Shown: positions 25,734 through 35,219 of the stretch, in pieces
Position numbering within the stretch: the stretch's first letter is position 1
Layout: each line of letters starts with the position of its first letter
Assembly: GCA_002470515.1 (NCBI GenBank)
Contig: DKML01000031.1
Location: 372,001-436,000, forward strand
Length of the DNA: 64,000 nt
From: Proteobacteria bacterium UBA7415
GTDB taxonomy: Bacteria > Pseudomonadota > Gammaproteobacteria > Arenicellales > Arenicellaceae
Direction: 5' to 3'
Made by a program: the position numbers and the translations under genes
Notes under the pieces: model-generated
Databases searched by the model: none
Told to the model about the DNA's origin: nothing
What the model saw: only the letters and a program-made list of their open reading frames with translations

Positions 25734-26717
25734 ATGCCAGGAAAAATAATCGAAATAAGCTGTGACTCTGGAAACCTCGACACGGTTCTATCACTCGCAG
25801 AGGATTCAAAAGTTCGAGTTTTATCTGCAAGCGTAAATGACGTTTTAGAACGTAGAGCCTCCATAAGGCTCTACGTTGAAACCCGTGAGCTTCAGGCGAT
25901 GCTCGATCGATTGCAAACATTTCTATCGACTAGAAGCGATTCCCTCATTTTGCTTAGCGCTGTAGATGCGCAAATTGGCGGTACTGATAACTTAGTAGAC
26001 AGCGATTTAAATTTTGTTGTTGCAACAAGAGAAGAGATTTTTCTTGAGATTAGTAAGGGCACCGAGTGCGACCGAAACTTTTTGATACTGGCAGTTTTAG
26101 CAACGATCGTTGCCGCCATCGGTATATCCGAAGACAACGTGGCCGTTGTAATTGGCGCTATGGTAATTGCCCCGTTACTAGGCCCAAATCTTGGTCTCGC
26201 TCTTGGCTCTGTGATGGGCGACAAGGAGCTAATGAAAGAGGCTATGTTTACCAATTTTATAGGCGTGTGCATTACAATTTTAGTGGCAATAGTCTTCTCC
26301 CTGCTCTGGACACCCAATCTAGAGAGCAATGAGCTTATGTCACGCACCACGATTCAACCAGCCTCTATTGTGTTGGCTCTGGCCTCTGGCATAGCCGCGG
26401 TTGTTTCGCTTACTACTCGCTTAACCAACACGCTTGTTGGCGTAATGGTTGCCGTAGCGCTAGCACCACCAGCGACAGTAATGGGTATGATGATCGGTAT
26501 TCAAAACTGGTCTTTGGCCGCGGGCGCCGCGCAATTATTGATGGTAAATATTGTAGCCGTTAACTTCTCTGCTCAACTGGTTTTTCTAATTAGAGGTGTG
26601 CGTCCACGCACATGGTTGGCGCAGCGTAAAGCTAAACAATCGACCGCACTAAACTTAACTGTCTGGACCGTGCTGTTACTCGCGTGTGCTGGTCTTGCAT
26701 ATTTTCGGGCCTGGTAG
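25734..26717 (+). CDS. DUF389 (TIGR00341-type) membrane protein
   Basis: A 327-residue inner-membrane protein of unknown function. The start is the ATG at 25734, 5 bases after GGAGG; an upstream GTG in frame lacks such a site. The N-terminal 110 residues are soluble and resemble the regulatory domain seen before DUF389. About six TM helices follow, including the family block I-G-A-M-V-I-A-P-L-L-G-P-N-L-G-L-A-L-G near 142-160 and V-G-V-M-V-A-V-A-L-A-P-P-A near 240. No transport substrate is known with certainty. It is transcribed alone. Confidence 0.85.
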   Translation: MPGKIIEISCDSGNLDTVLSLAEDSKVRVLSASVNDVLERRASIRLYVETRELQAMLDRLQTFLSTRSDSLILLSAVDAQIGGTDNLVDSDLNFVVATREEIFLEISKGTECDRNFLILAVLATIVAAIGISEDNVAVVIGAMVIAPLLGPNLGLALGSVMGDKELMKEAMFTNFIGVCITILVAIVFSLLWTPNLESNELMSRTTIQPASIVLALASGIAAVVSLTTRLTNTLVGVMVAVALAPPATVMGMMIGIQNWSLAAGAAQLLMVNIVAVNFSAQLVFLIRGVRPRTWLAQRKAKQSTALNLTVWTVLLLACAGLAYFRAW

Positions 26718-26993
26718 CGTTCTTGCAACATATCCAAGGGATTACAATCTATTTATCCTTGAGCCTCTTAACCCTTTCGTAGATCACTATTGTGACTAGC
26801 ACCGTTACTTGAACGGTTACCTGAGCAGAAGTGTTTCAACAAATTAGGGATTTCGTTGTTGTGTAACGTTGTCATGTAACAACGCGAAAAAAATTGCTTA
26901 TTGTTCGTGCGACTCTATCTCTCATTTGCCAGCACACGGAAAAACATTTGCGGAATGATTCATGTAAGCCCCGCAATCAATTAGACTATCAAA
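26718..26993. other. Intergenic region with a short inverted repeat
   Basis: Between 26854 and 26884 CGTTGTT and AACAACG form a 7-bp inverted repeat with a 17-base loop. It is followed by A residues rather than T residues on the plus strand, so it is not a standard terminator of the upstream gene. It could be a regulator site for the TPR gene that starts at 26994. Confidence 0.3.
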
Positions 26994-29213
26994 ATGATTA
27001 AGCTGATCTCAGAGTTACAACGCCGCGGAGTATTCAAAGTCGCCGCAGCCTATGCGTTCGGCGCATGGATATTAATTGAATCTGGTTCTGTGATATTTCC
27101 AGTGTTTGGTGCTTCTGAATCATTTGTTCGAGGCTACGTTATTTTTGTAGCTATTGGTTTCTTAGCTTCTCTGCTCTTAGCTTGGTTCTATCATTTTTCA
27201 GAAGGACGATTACATCGTGAGGTAAGTGCGGAGCAATCTCACATAACCGGCGATCAAGATGGCGAGTCTCGCCGGGCCATTCCTGTATTGGTGGTTACGT
27301 TAGTAGCCGCATTGTGCATTTCAATTGCTCTAAATATTCTCGGATCTCGCAACCCTATTGTTTCTGACAGCGTTGCTGATGATTCTTCGTCAATAGCGGT
27401 TTTGCCTTTTACCAATATCAGCAACGATCCGAGTGACACTATTTTTGTTGACGGAATACACGATGACCTGCTGACCAAGCTGGCTAACGTAAATGCGTTA
27501 CGCGTAATTTCACGAACCTCGGTATTAATGTACAGAGGCACCAATAAAAATATGCGCGACATAGGCCGAGAGTTGGGTGCGCAACATATTTTGGAGGGCT
27601 CAGTGAGACGCGTTGGCGACAATATTCGAATCAACATGCAGCTGATTAATGCTTCAAACGATGAGCACCTTTGGGCCCAAACCTATGACAGAGAATTAAC
27701 CGCAAAAAATATCTTTGATATCCAAAGCGAGATTTCAACACAGATTGCTGGTGCACTAAAGGCAACCTTGAGCGACAGCGAATGGGATCGTGTACACACG
27801 GTTCCCACCGAAAACATTGAAGCTTATCGTTTGTTCGTATCTGGTCGGCAGAACCTTCATCAACGACGCTTCAGTACCACCCAAAGCGCCAGAACACAGT
27901 TTCAGCAAGCCATCGAGCTTGACCCCAATTATGCCGATGCTTACGTGGGGTTAGCGGATGCTGTGTTATTGCTTCATATAAATCACAACGACATCCCAGA
28001 GGCAGAAGCACTCAGAGACTCTCAGCTTTCGATAGATAAGGCGCTGCAACTTAACCCTAGCCACCCTGATGCGTTTGCCACGCAAGGGCTAATCTACATG
28101 CAGCAATCTATGACTGACCCGCAAGCGCGGGCTAGAGCAGAAGAAAGTTTTAAGCTTGCATTAAAACTTAATCCAAGCAACGCGCGAGCCTGGATGTGGT
28201 ACTCCACCTTGGAACAAGACATCGGCGATTATGAGCGTGCACTGGAATACAACAAAAAATCGCTAAGCTTGGACCCCATTGGCCGTATACCTTATTTAAA
28301 CATTGGCAAATTGCTATCGGCTCTTGACCGCAATGAAGAGGCCACCCAAGAATTTGCCAAGGGGATTGAGTTACACCCCGATTGGCCTTCCATTTACATG
28401 TCGATGTCCATACATTTACAGCGGCTTGGCCGCGTGGATGAGGGAATTGCCTGGACTGTCTTGGCGTCGAGTCTAAATGATAAGCAATTCACTGATACAA
28501 ACTTAATCGGCGCTCAAATTGAGTTGGGTCAAAGTGAACTCGCACTCAAAGCAATTGAAAATATAGCCGATGACGATCCGCTAAAAGGTCTTTTTGAAGC
28601 CTATGTGCATGTCTTGCAAGGTGAACCAAAAATCGCACTTGAATCGATTGAAAAATTCTACGCGGGTCGCGAAGAGATACTTCCCATGCTCTCTACTATA
28701 AAATCTGATGTCGCACTGATGGCTGGCGATCTAGATGCCAGTCGAAAATACCTTTTGGAATCTCATCCTGAATTTAACGAACGCGAAATAACAGTAGATG
28801 ACATGAATGCCTCTGCGGTATTGAAACTCGCGTACCTGACATTGCAAAGTGGTGATCAATCTTCAGCGCAAAACCTGCTCAATGAGGTATTGAGCATTAC
28901 TTCTAATCAGACTCGCTTAGGCGTAGCGGGTCATGGTATTCGTGACGTACAGGCATTGGCTCTACTGGGTCGCACTGAAGAAGCCATCAGCGCGTTTAAA
29001 CAAGCCGTGTCAGCGGGCTACATAAGTTCACTATCCTTTGACGGGTTTGAACTTAGCAAGGATGTGTATTTACGTTCGATCCAGAATGATCCAGAATTTG
29101 TTGAACAAGTTGAGATTATCAATCACCGTATCACGTCGATGAGAGCGCGCGTTGAAACCGCTCAAAGCACGGGTGACTGGGAATCGTTACGCGCGATAGC
29201 GTTAGACGATTAA
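26994..29213 (+). CDS. Membrane-anchored TolB/FlgO-like and TPR-repeat protein
   Basis: A 739-residue protein. Residues 3-30 carry E-L-Q-R-R-G-V-F-K-V-A-A-A-Y-A, common at the N-terminus of a large proteobacterial TPR family, and hydrophobic segments lie at about 13-35, 45-68 and 98-117. A domain starting S-I-A-V-L-P-F-T-N-I-S-N-D-P near 131 with F-V-D-G-I-H-D-D-L-L matches the TolB-like/FlgO domain found in many signalling proteins. Residues 270-720 are tetratricopeptide repeats. Relatives often carry an N-terminal adenylate cyclase or DNA-binding domain, which this one lacks, so it is probably a scaffold or sensor. The partner is unknown. Confidence 0.75.
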   Translation: MIKLISELQRRGVFKVAAAYAFGAWILIESGSVIFPVFGASESFVRGYVIFVAIGFLASLLLAWFYHFSEGRLHREVSAEQSHITGDQDGESRRAIPVLVVTLVAALCISIALNILGSRNPIVSDSVADDSSSIAVLPFTNISNDPSDTIFVDGIHDDLLTKLANVNALRVISRTSVLMYRGTNKNMRDIGRELGAQHILEGSVRRVGDNIRINMQLINASNDEHLWAQTYDRELTAKNIFDIQSEISTQIAGALKATLSDSEWDRVHTVPTENIEAYRLFVSGRQNLHQRRFSTTQSARTQFQQAIELDPNYADAYVGLADAVLLLHINHNDIPEAEALRDSQLSIDKALQLNPSHPDAFATQGLIYMQQSMTDPQARARAEESFKLALKLNPSNARAWMWYSTLEQDIGDYERALEYNKKSLSLDPIGRIPYLNIGKLLSALDRNEEATQEFAKGIELHPDWPSIYMSMSIHLQRLGRVDEGIAWTVLASSLNDKQFTDTNLIGAQIELGQSELALKAIENIADDDPLKGLFEAYVHVLQGEPKIALESIEKFYAGREEILPMLSTIKSDVALMAGDLDASRKYLLESHPEFNEREITVDDMNASAVLKLAYLTLQSGDQSSAQNLLNEVLSITSNQTRLGVAGHGIRDVQALALLGRTEEAISAFKQAVSAGYISSLSFDGFELSKDVYLRSIQNDPEFVEQVEIINHRITSMRARVETAQSTGDWESLRAIALDD

Positions 29214-29313
29214 TGTAAAAAATTCGTAAGTTGCTCGCGCCTTAGATCTACCCAGACGGATAAGTCTTAGATAAAATTAGGGACCCGGTAACTAAACCAC
29301 CAACAAAGATTCG

Positions 29314-30135
29314 CTAATAGAATGTTCGGTAGATCATTCTGCATGCGACGATACTTAAGAACACACCAAATAAAATGCTTAGTTGGCGACTATTAAGCTT
29401 GTGTGCGATTCGTGCGCCAAGCGGAGCAAACATTACTGTGACAGGGGCGATCAAAGCGAACCCAATTAGGTTCACATAACCTAAACTGCCCATCGGCAAC
29501 CGAGTATCGTCCAGCCCAAGAACCACAAAACCAATGGCTCCCGGCAAACTGATGAACAGACCGAAAAGAGCCGCAGTGCCCACGGCCTTGTGTATAGGCT
29601 GATTCATCAGGGTCATGGCGGGCACGCTGAATGTTCCACCCCCGATACCCATCATGCTGGAGAGCGCACCAATAATAGTCGGCGCAACGGGAGCCGCTAT
29701 ACCTCTGGGAACATCTTTGTAAAGACTAATACCTTCTAGCGGCAATAACATCTTAATCGCTACAATTAGCGCGACTACACCAAAAATTCCAGACAACATT
29801 TTGCTATCAAGTTGAGACGCTAAAAAGCTTCCAAGTAGCGCGCCGATCAAGATGGCGGGACCCCACAAACGAATCAAACCAAAATCAACGCCGCCCTTCC
29901 TTTGGTGCGACTTGAACGAAGATATTGACGTGGGAACAATGCAAGCAAGCGATGTGGCAACGGCAATATGCATTCGAATATCTGGATCCACACCGTACCA
30001 GCCCAATACTGTATCCAATACTGGAACGATGACAATACCGCCACCGACGCCTAACAAGCCGGCCAAGACGCCCGCGATAACACCGGTGGCCGCCATCATC
30101 GCGGCAAGCGGCAAAATCTCTATAATTGATTCCAT
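29314..30135 (-). CDS. TauE/SafE-family sulfite/organosulfonate exporter-like permease
   Basis: A 273-residue inner-membrane permease with about eight TM helices and the duplicated Gly-rich repeats of the family: G-L-L-G-V-G-G-G-I-V-I-V-P at 27-39 and M-M-G-I-G-G-G-T-F-S-V-P at about 156-167. Members move anions such as sulfite, sulfoacetate or other small organic acids, and the substrate is usually not predictable. It lies 100 bases downstream of kynU on the same strand; no functional link is evident. A sulfite role would fit sulfatase-like genes further right, but that is speculation. Confidence 0.86.
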   Translation of the reverse strand: MESIIEILPLAAMMAATGVIAGVLAGLLGVGGGIVIVPVLDTVLGWYGVDPDIRMHIAVATSLACIVPTSISSFKSHQRKGGVDFGLIRLWGPAILIGALLGSFLASQLDSKMLSGIFGVVALIVAIKMLLPLEGISLYKDVPRGIAAPVAPTIIGALSSMMGIGGGTFSVPAMTLMNQPIHKAVGTAALFGLFISLPGAIGFVVLGLDDTRLPMGSLGYVNLIGFALIAPVTVMFAPLGARIAHKLNSRQLSILFGVFLSIVACRMIYRTFY

Positions 30136-30235
30136 TGGATAAGCTGTAAATGAGTATTGTCACCAGATACTCGGTTATACCAAGCCGTCTTCGAGGTAAA
30201 TAGGGTTTCTTCAGTTGCCCGAAAGAGTGATGCGA

Positions 30236-31489
30236 CTAAGTAACGGCCGAAACTCTTTTAAACTTCTCTTGATCCCAAGTTCCATTCTGCATTATTTCTT
30301 CAAGAACTATTACTGCTTGCCATACGTCCACGTATTTCAAATACAAAGGCGTAAACCCAAACCGCATGACATTAGGTGCACGAAAATCACCAATGACTTT
30401 TTGGTCAATCATCGCTTGAACTATCGGGTAGCCCTGCTCGTGTGCAAAGGAAACCTGACTTCCTCTCTCAGTAGAATCAAGCGGAGAAATCACTTCAAAA
30501 TTATAGTCTGAACATTTCTCATCGAGTAAGCGTATAAATAAATCACACATCTGCACAGATTTGTTACGCACGGCTTGCATGTCGGCCTTTAGAAAGAGAT
30601 CGATCGAGACTTCTAGGCAAGAAAGACCAAGAACGCCTTGAGTACTGCAAAGCATGCTGCTGATCCCCGGACCCGCTTCGTACTCATCAACAAACGCGAA
30701 GGGTCTGGCATGTCCCCACCAGCCAGACAAAGGCTGTTGAAGCTTTGCTTGGTGTCTTTTCGCCACGAACAAAAATGCAGGAGCACCAGGTCCGCCATTT
30801 AGATATTTGTAACCACACCCAACCGCCATGTCTGCGCTAATTCCATTTAGGTCAACCGGCAATGCACCTGCGCTATGGCATAAATCCCAAATCACCAACG
30901 CGCCTTTTTTATGTGCCCGTTCTGTTAGGGATTTCTTGTTGAGCAAATGGCCTGTTTTGTAGTGAACATCCGTTAGTAACACCACAGCTACATCTTCGTT
31001 TATCGACTCTTCAATGTGATCTCTGTCTACTATGACTAGCTCAACCTGGTCACCCAACATCGACTTGAGGCCTTCCATCATGTAAAGGTCGGTTGGGAAG
31101 TTTCCCGCTTCACTAAGAATAACTTTGCGCCCAGTCCCCTTTTGCATATTCAGAGCGGCTACCATCAACTTAAAAAGATTGATTGAAACTGAGTCAGTCG
31201 CAATAACTTCTCCATCATCCGCGCCGATTAATTGTGCAATCTTGTCACCAATTCTCAATGGTGCTTCGAACCAATGGTTGTCATTCCAGCTTCTAATGAG
31301 GTCTTCCGCCCACTCTCGCTTTAGAACATCGTTCATTCTGTCGATAGCCGCAAGCGGCATAACGCCTAATGAATTGCCGTCCAAGTAAACCGTATCTATG
31401 GGAAGATGAAAAAGCTCACGAAAGCTGGCCAGTGGGTCTTGCTGATCCAGCAGCTCGAAGTCCTTCCTAACTAATTTTTGTATCGACAC
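30236..31489 (-). CDS. kynU: Kynureninase
   Basis: PLP enzyme that cleaves L-kynurenine to anthranilate and alanine. The Schiff-base lysine is Lys228 in G-C-G-Y-K-Y-L-N-G-G-P-G, with the PLP-contacting W-D-L-C-H-S-A-G (Asp202, His205) just before it. N-terminal V-Y-L-D-G-N-S-L-G at 34-42 is a kynureninase signature. The 417-residue length is normal. The other kynurenine-pathway genes (tryptophan dioxygenase, formamidase) are not in the window, so tryptophan catabolism or NAD synthesis depends on genes elsewhere. Confidence 0.93.
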   Translation of the reverse strand: MSIQKLVRKDFELLDQQDPLASFRELFHLPIDTVYLDGNSLGVMPLAAIDRMNDVLKREWAEDLIRSWNDNHWFEAPLRIGDKIAQLIGADDGEVIATDSVSINLFKLMVAALNMQKGTGRKVILSEAGNFPTDLYMMEGLKSMLGDQVELVIVDRDHIEESINEDVAVVLLTDVHYKTGHLLNKKSLTERAHKKGALVIWDLCHSAGALPVDLNGISADMAVGCGYKYLNGGPGAPAFLFVAKRHQAKLQQPLSGWWGHARPFAFVDEYEAGPGISSMLCSTQGVLGLSCLEVSIDLFLKADMQAVRNKSVQMCDLFIRLLDEKCSDYNFEVISPLDSTERGSQVSFAHEQGYPIVQAMIDQKVIGDFRAPNVMRFGFTPLYLKYVDVWQAVIVLEEIMQNGTWDQEKFKRVSAVT

Positions 31490-31638
31490 CGGACTATCCT
31501 ATTATTGATCGAAACATAGATTGTAAGCCTTTGCGGTCGTTAAACGGTTATTCCTCGTGTTTTTTTTGTAGGCAAAAATTGTTTGGTTTCAATCTCAACA
31601 CTCTCTCAGCCTCCTATTAAAAATCGTGGTGGTCGTCA

Positions 31639-32283
31639 TTAAAACAGTCTATTGGGGTCATAATGAACCTGCCATAGTTTGACGGATACATTAATTGAGC
31701 GAACAAACTCACCACCCAACAACGTCGACAACACTTTTGTTGAGCCAGTTTGGTATATAGAAAATGAAGCTCTGCCTTTGCCTAACTCCACTAAGTCTGC
31801 AAACTTGCCTACTTCTATCGAGCCTGTTTTTGCCTTCATACGCTGTGTGTAAGCTGCATCTAGCGTGATCACTTCGATCGCTTTGGCGATAAAGTAGGCA
31901 CATTGTGACACGTGCTGTCTGGGCGAACTAAGCCTCTTCGCATCGTAATCGCCACTCGGTAAAAACTTAGCATTTTCATTTAGCATACTGTTTACAGGGG
32001 CCAATCCAGAAGCACGACTTGTACCCAAAATGCTATTCAAATAGCTCTTATAGTCTGCGGTTAGTGACCTTGGGTTTATCTGAAAATCAGCTGAACCCAA
32101 GGTCATCGAAGCGCATTGGATCCGCGGCATCGATAAAATAAGCGTGAGTGACTCTATGTCTTATGTCGGCCGTACTATTATCCGATGCGGCATCGCTAAT
32201 GGCATCTAGTGCGACCTTAACGCCTTTGGCTCCTATTGCATGAAAATGCATTTGAAAAGCCGACACGACAAATCCTGACCTAG
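31639..32283 (-). pseudogene. Degraded YtcJ-type amidohydrolase
   Basis: Two frames of one amidohydrolase-3 (YtcJ-like) gene lie here. The upstream piece (about 32283 to 32090) encodes F-Q-M-H-F-H-A-I-G-A-K-G and R-H-R-V-T-H-A, which match the family's metal-binding His region, and stops at F-D-D-L-G-F-S. The downstream piece is in another frame (to 31639) and carries the closing signature K-T-G-S-I-E-V-G-K-F-A-D-L-V. A frameshift near 32100 and loss of the first two-thirds of the gene make it non-functional. Intact relatives have about 550-600 residues. Confidence 0.72.
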
Positions 32284-32376
32284 TGTTGGGGACAAACTAA
32301 TAACTTTCCTTTCTCAATTCAGAATTAGTTAAGCTCGAACAAGCTTGGCGATTATTTTACCGCCAACTAAACAGCG

Positions 32377-32650
32377 TTACTCTAGCTTCTGTGATGGAAT
32401 CGAATCCAAATTGAGTTCGCTTTGTTTCTGAAACTGTTCTCCATAGAGCCAGTCGTATTGAAGCAATGCATAATCTCTAGTAAGACTACGGTATTTCTTG
32501 GGAGTTGATCTCTGCAGACCCCCAGAACTATTTCTCACTAACATTGAGAAAACACCGATTTCCTTCCTAAGTTTGTCATTTAGCCCGAAAAAACCACTTG
32601 GCTTTAGTCTGAAGATTTCAGAAACGACGTCAATCCATACTTCGACTAAA
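32377..32650 (-). other. Unassigned open frame downstream of the ferredoxin reductase gene
   Basis: About 88 codons stay open in a frame that begins inside the reductase gene and ends at 32377. The translation looks protein-like (for example R-N-S-S-G-G-L-Q-R-S-T-P-K-K-Y-R-S) but has no start codon near its beginning and no family I recognise. It could be the tail of a lost gene. Confidence 0.3.
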
Positions 32651-33832
32651 TTAATTGTCGACCTGCAAGTCCATGCAAATTCTCTTCTTAGCTTTCATGA
32701 ACAGGGCTGGAGAATTAATGGCATCGAGGGCAATCATTTTGCCGCCTCTAAAATAAGACACCGTAAATTTACGTGCTGCCACATCGCCTTCTACTACCAC
32801 TTCATCATGCTCTTGCATCAGCCCGGCCGTTTGGAGCTTTACGTCATACTGGTCTGACCAAAACCATGGGAGTTGATCATATACACGATTATCTCCGCAA
32901 ATAGACAAGGCCGCGGTTTTAGCTTGAGCTACGGCGTTAGGAACCGATTCAAGCCGGATGCGCTTTTGGTATATCTGGCTAGGATGATTTGAACAATCGC
33001 CCACTGCGTAAATATCAGGGTCTTCGGTTTGCGTAAATTCATCAACAATGATGCCGTTGTCGCAGGCCAGACCGGCGTGTTCCGCAAGTTCGACATTAGG
33101 GATTACACCTATACCAATGATCGCGCAGTCAAATTTTACTAACTCTCCGTCCGCTAACTCTGCAAAATTCTCATCCTCTTTTGTCACAAAACGCTTCAAG
33201 CCAACACCTAAACGAAGGTCCACCCCGGCTTGACGATGAATGTCTTGATAAAACGCAGATACAGGCTCACTCGTTACACGTGCTAAAACTCGTTCTTGTG
33301 CTTCGAGCACAATCACTTCTATGCCTTGCTTTATAGCTGACGCGGCCACTTCCAATCCTATGTAGCCTGCCCCAACAATGAGCAACTTACCGCCTGGAGC
33401 TAGAGTAGATTTAATGTCATCTACATCCGCCACGGTTCTCAGATACTTAATACAAGGTGCATCGGCACCTTCAACAGGTAAAAGTCGGGCACGCGTTCCC
33501 GTTGCCAAGACTAACTTGGTATAACTAACTCGCGTACCATTTTCCAACACAACTTCTTTATTAGCGCGATCAACTGAGTCAGCCCGAGCACCAAGAACGA
33601 GACCTACCTTCGTCATTTCGTAAAAACTAGGATTCTTGATCGCTAACTTGTCCGTATTTATGTCACCGCTGTAATATGCTTTTGATAAAGGCGGGCGCTG
33701 GTATGGCAAATTTTCCTCATCGCCAATCAGCGTGATTTTTCCCTCCCAACCCGCTTTCCTTAAGGTAGATATGACCTCTGCGGCCGCATGACTAGCACCA
33801 ATAATGACAACATTATCCGCAGTGTTTTTCAT
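32651..33832 (-). CDS. FAD-dependent NAD(P)H:ferredoxin reductase (rhodocoxin/putidaredoxin reductase type)
   Basis: Flavoprotein of 393 residues that passes electrons from NAD(P)H to a [2Fe-2S] ferredoxin. FAD loop V-V-I-I-G-A-S-H-A-A-A-E lies at 8-19, the NAD loop L-L-I-V-G-A-G-Y-I-G-L-E near 149-160, and D-P-D-I-Y-A-V-G-D-C near 268-277. It sits 31 bases downstream of its probable partner ferredoxin. Such pairs usually feed a cytochrome P450 or a ring-hydroxylating oxygenase, but no oxygenase gene is found in the window. The operon order is cupin, ferredoxin, reductase. Confidence 0.9.
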   Translation of the reverse strand: MKNTADNVVIIGASHAAAEVISTLRKAGWEGKITLIGDEENLPYQRPPLSKAYYSGDINTDKLAIKNPSFYEMTKVGLVLGARADSVDRANKEVVLENGTRVSYTKLVLATGTRARLLPVEGADAPCIKYLRTVADVDDIKSTLAPGGKLLIVGAGYIGLEVAASAIKQGIEVIVLEAQERVLARVTSEPVSAFYQDIHRQAGVDLRLGVGLKRFVTKEDENFAELADGELVKFDCAIIGIGVIPNVELAEHAGLACDNGIIVDEFTQTEDPDIYAVGDCSNHPSQIYQKRIRLESVPNAVAQAKTAALSICGDNRVYDQLPWFWSDQYDVKLQTAGLMQEHDEVVVEGDVAARKFTVSYFRGGKMIALDAINSPALFMKAKKRICMDLQVDN

Positions 33833-33863
33833 TCTTAAATTTCTCTCTTAAGGAGCACAATAA

Positions 33864-34184
33864 TTAGAACTGTTCTTCGGGCATTTGAACAACCAACCCA
33901 TCCAACTCATCTGAAACCGTGATCTGACAACTCAGGCGACTCGTTGGCGTTGGCTCAGGTACCGCATCAAGCATCTCTGTTTCAGTTTCGTCGGGCGCAT
34001 CCAGCTTTTCGTACCAAGCGCTATCAACGATTACATGGCAAGTTGCGCAGCTACAGCAGCCGCCACATTCGCCAATAATCCCGTCTAGCATGTTATCCAC
34101 CGCTCCTTCCATGACGGTACTGCCGTTTTTTACTTCAACTTCGTGTTTTGCGCCAGAGTGTTCTATATAGGTAATAGTTGCCAT
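33864..34184 (-). CDS. [2Fe-2S] ferredoxin (putidaredoxin/adrenodoxin type)
   Basis: A 106-residue soluble electron carrier. Cluster ligands are Cys40, Cys46, Cys49 and Cys86 (C-x5-C-x2-C ... C), as in the vertebrate-type/Isc ferredoxins that serve bacterial P450s. Two extra Cys (43, 44) lie in the loop. The tail S-C-Q-I-T-V-S-D-E-L-D-G-L-V-V-Q-M-P is typical. It lies directly upstream of the cognate reductase. Its terminal acceptor is not in the window. Confidence 0.92.
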   Translation of the reverse strand: MATITYIEHSGAKHEVEVKNGSTVMEGAVDNMLDGIIGECGGCCSCATCHVIVDSAWYEKLDAPDETETEMLDAVPEPTPTSRLSCQITVSDELDGLVVQMPEEQF

Positions 34185-34265
34185 TTAAATATTCCAATCT
34201 TGATTGTTACTTAGTGAAGCACTCGTAGCATTGTGTTTCGAGCACTCAAGTTTCTAGTAGGTGGG

Positions 34266-34703
34266 CTATTCAGCCGAAGCTTCTTTAGCTTTAGCTGCTT
34301 CTGCGGCTGCTCTTTCTTGCTTGCGCATAAATACAGTTTGAATACCTTTTTCCAAGTTAGGACCTGGCCCGAAGGCTTCACAGAACACAGAATCAACCAA
34401 CGCTTCAACCTGATGAATAACATTTGAGGGAACAGTCATAATATCGCCCGGCTCCATCTCAGTATAAATCTCCTCATTATTTGGTCCGCTGCGGGCCCTA
34501 AGCTTGCCACTGATAAGTACAACAGTTTGTTCGTCTTCGTGACGATGCAAAGGTGATACGTTTCCTTGCTTCATCTCTACCCAGGTTTGCGCAATCGTGC
34601 CCATGGCGATACGACGAAGGTCGATGCCTTCACCGAACTTCTTTACAGGAATATCTTTATTTTTGTAGACAACTGCATCTATTCGCTTATTTTCTTCTGA
34701 CAT
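34266..34703 (-). CDS. Cupin-domain protein
   Basis: A 145-residue single-domain cupin. The start at 34703 is set by a GGAG ribosome site 6 bases upstream; the open frame extends 20 codons further without one. Cupin motif 1 reads V-S-P-L-H-R-H-E-D-E-Q-T-V-V-L-I-S-G (His, His and Glu metal ligands), and motif 2 is P-S-N-V-I-H-Q-V-E-A. Small cupins bind a metal or a small ligand and act as dioxygenases, isomerases or sensors; the role here is unknown. The end is Ala/Lys/Glu-rich. It is first in the cupin-ferredoxin-reductase operon. Confidence 0.8.
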   Translation of the reverse strand: MSEENKRIDAVVYKNKDIPVKKFGEGIDLRRIAMGTIAQTWVEMKQGNVSPLHRHEDEQTVVLISGKLRARSGPNNEEIYTEMEPGDIMTVPSNVIHQVEALVDSVFCEAFGPGPNLEKGIQTVFMRKQERAAAEAAKAKEASAE

Positions 34704-35219
34704 TTCGGTCTCCAGAGATTGATTGATAGAACTTCTTGATCGCAATTGTTCTAAAACTAGCAAACGATCGATTCTGATAGCAATATAATTTATACGAAAA
34801 AAAGTAACAATACGCCAAATATAGACCCAACTATTCTAAAATAACGAACAATTCAATTTGACTAAACAAGAGGTAAAAGGCCATGTCGGGCCTATTCGCA
34901 GTGCGAGCAATAAAACAGTAACTAATTTTTAGTCCTTTCGGGAATGTTGGCCGTCTAGAATGTAAGTTCCTGGGATGTCATCGTAATCTCTAGTTTCTCT
35001 CATAGTTTTTTAACCACCAATAATAAATTTATCCGCTTCAATTCTGATCCACCTTGTACTGCATCGAGTATTTGCAGAGTATCAGTACCTTTACTCCCTG
35101 CAATGCCTGAGCTTTTCTCCAACTCGGCTTTGCGTAAAGCAGTTGTTATTGAATATCCTCGCAGCAATCAGCGTGGCACCTTTTGCAAGCCAAAGTTTTA
35201 CTACTTCACTGATATCAGC
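34704..35219. other. Intergenic region upstream of the cupin operon
   Basis: About 515 AT-rich bases between two minus-strand genes. It holds the cupin promoter and a LysR-type box at 34833-34852. The right half shows nothing recognisable. Confidence 0.4.
34833..34852. promoter_or_regulatory. Candidate LysR box (ATTC-N9-GAAC)
   Basis: ATTCTAAAATAACGAACAAT lies 130 bases upstream of the cupin start. It matches the box near the dead LysR copy (60741-60760) at 17 of 20 positions and has the T-N11-A interrupted-palindrome form of LysR sites. Confidence 0.45.

Noticed and set aside
26854..26884. Rho-independent terminator after the DUF389 gene
   Set aside because: The inverted repeat has a long loop and is followed by A residues, not T residues, on the coding strand.
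32498..32857. Plus-strand frame of 119 codons over the end of the ferredoxin reductase gene
   Set aside because: Overlaps a well-supported gene on the other strand, with no family resemblance.
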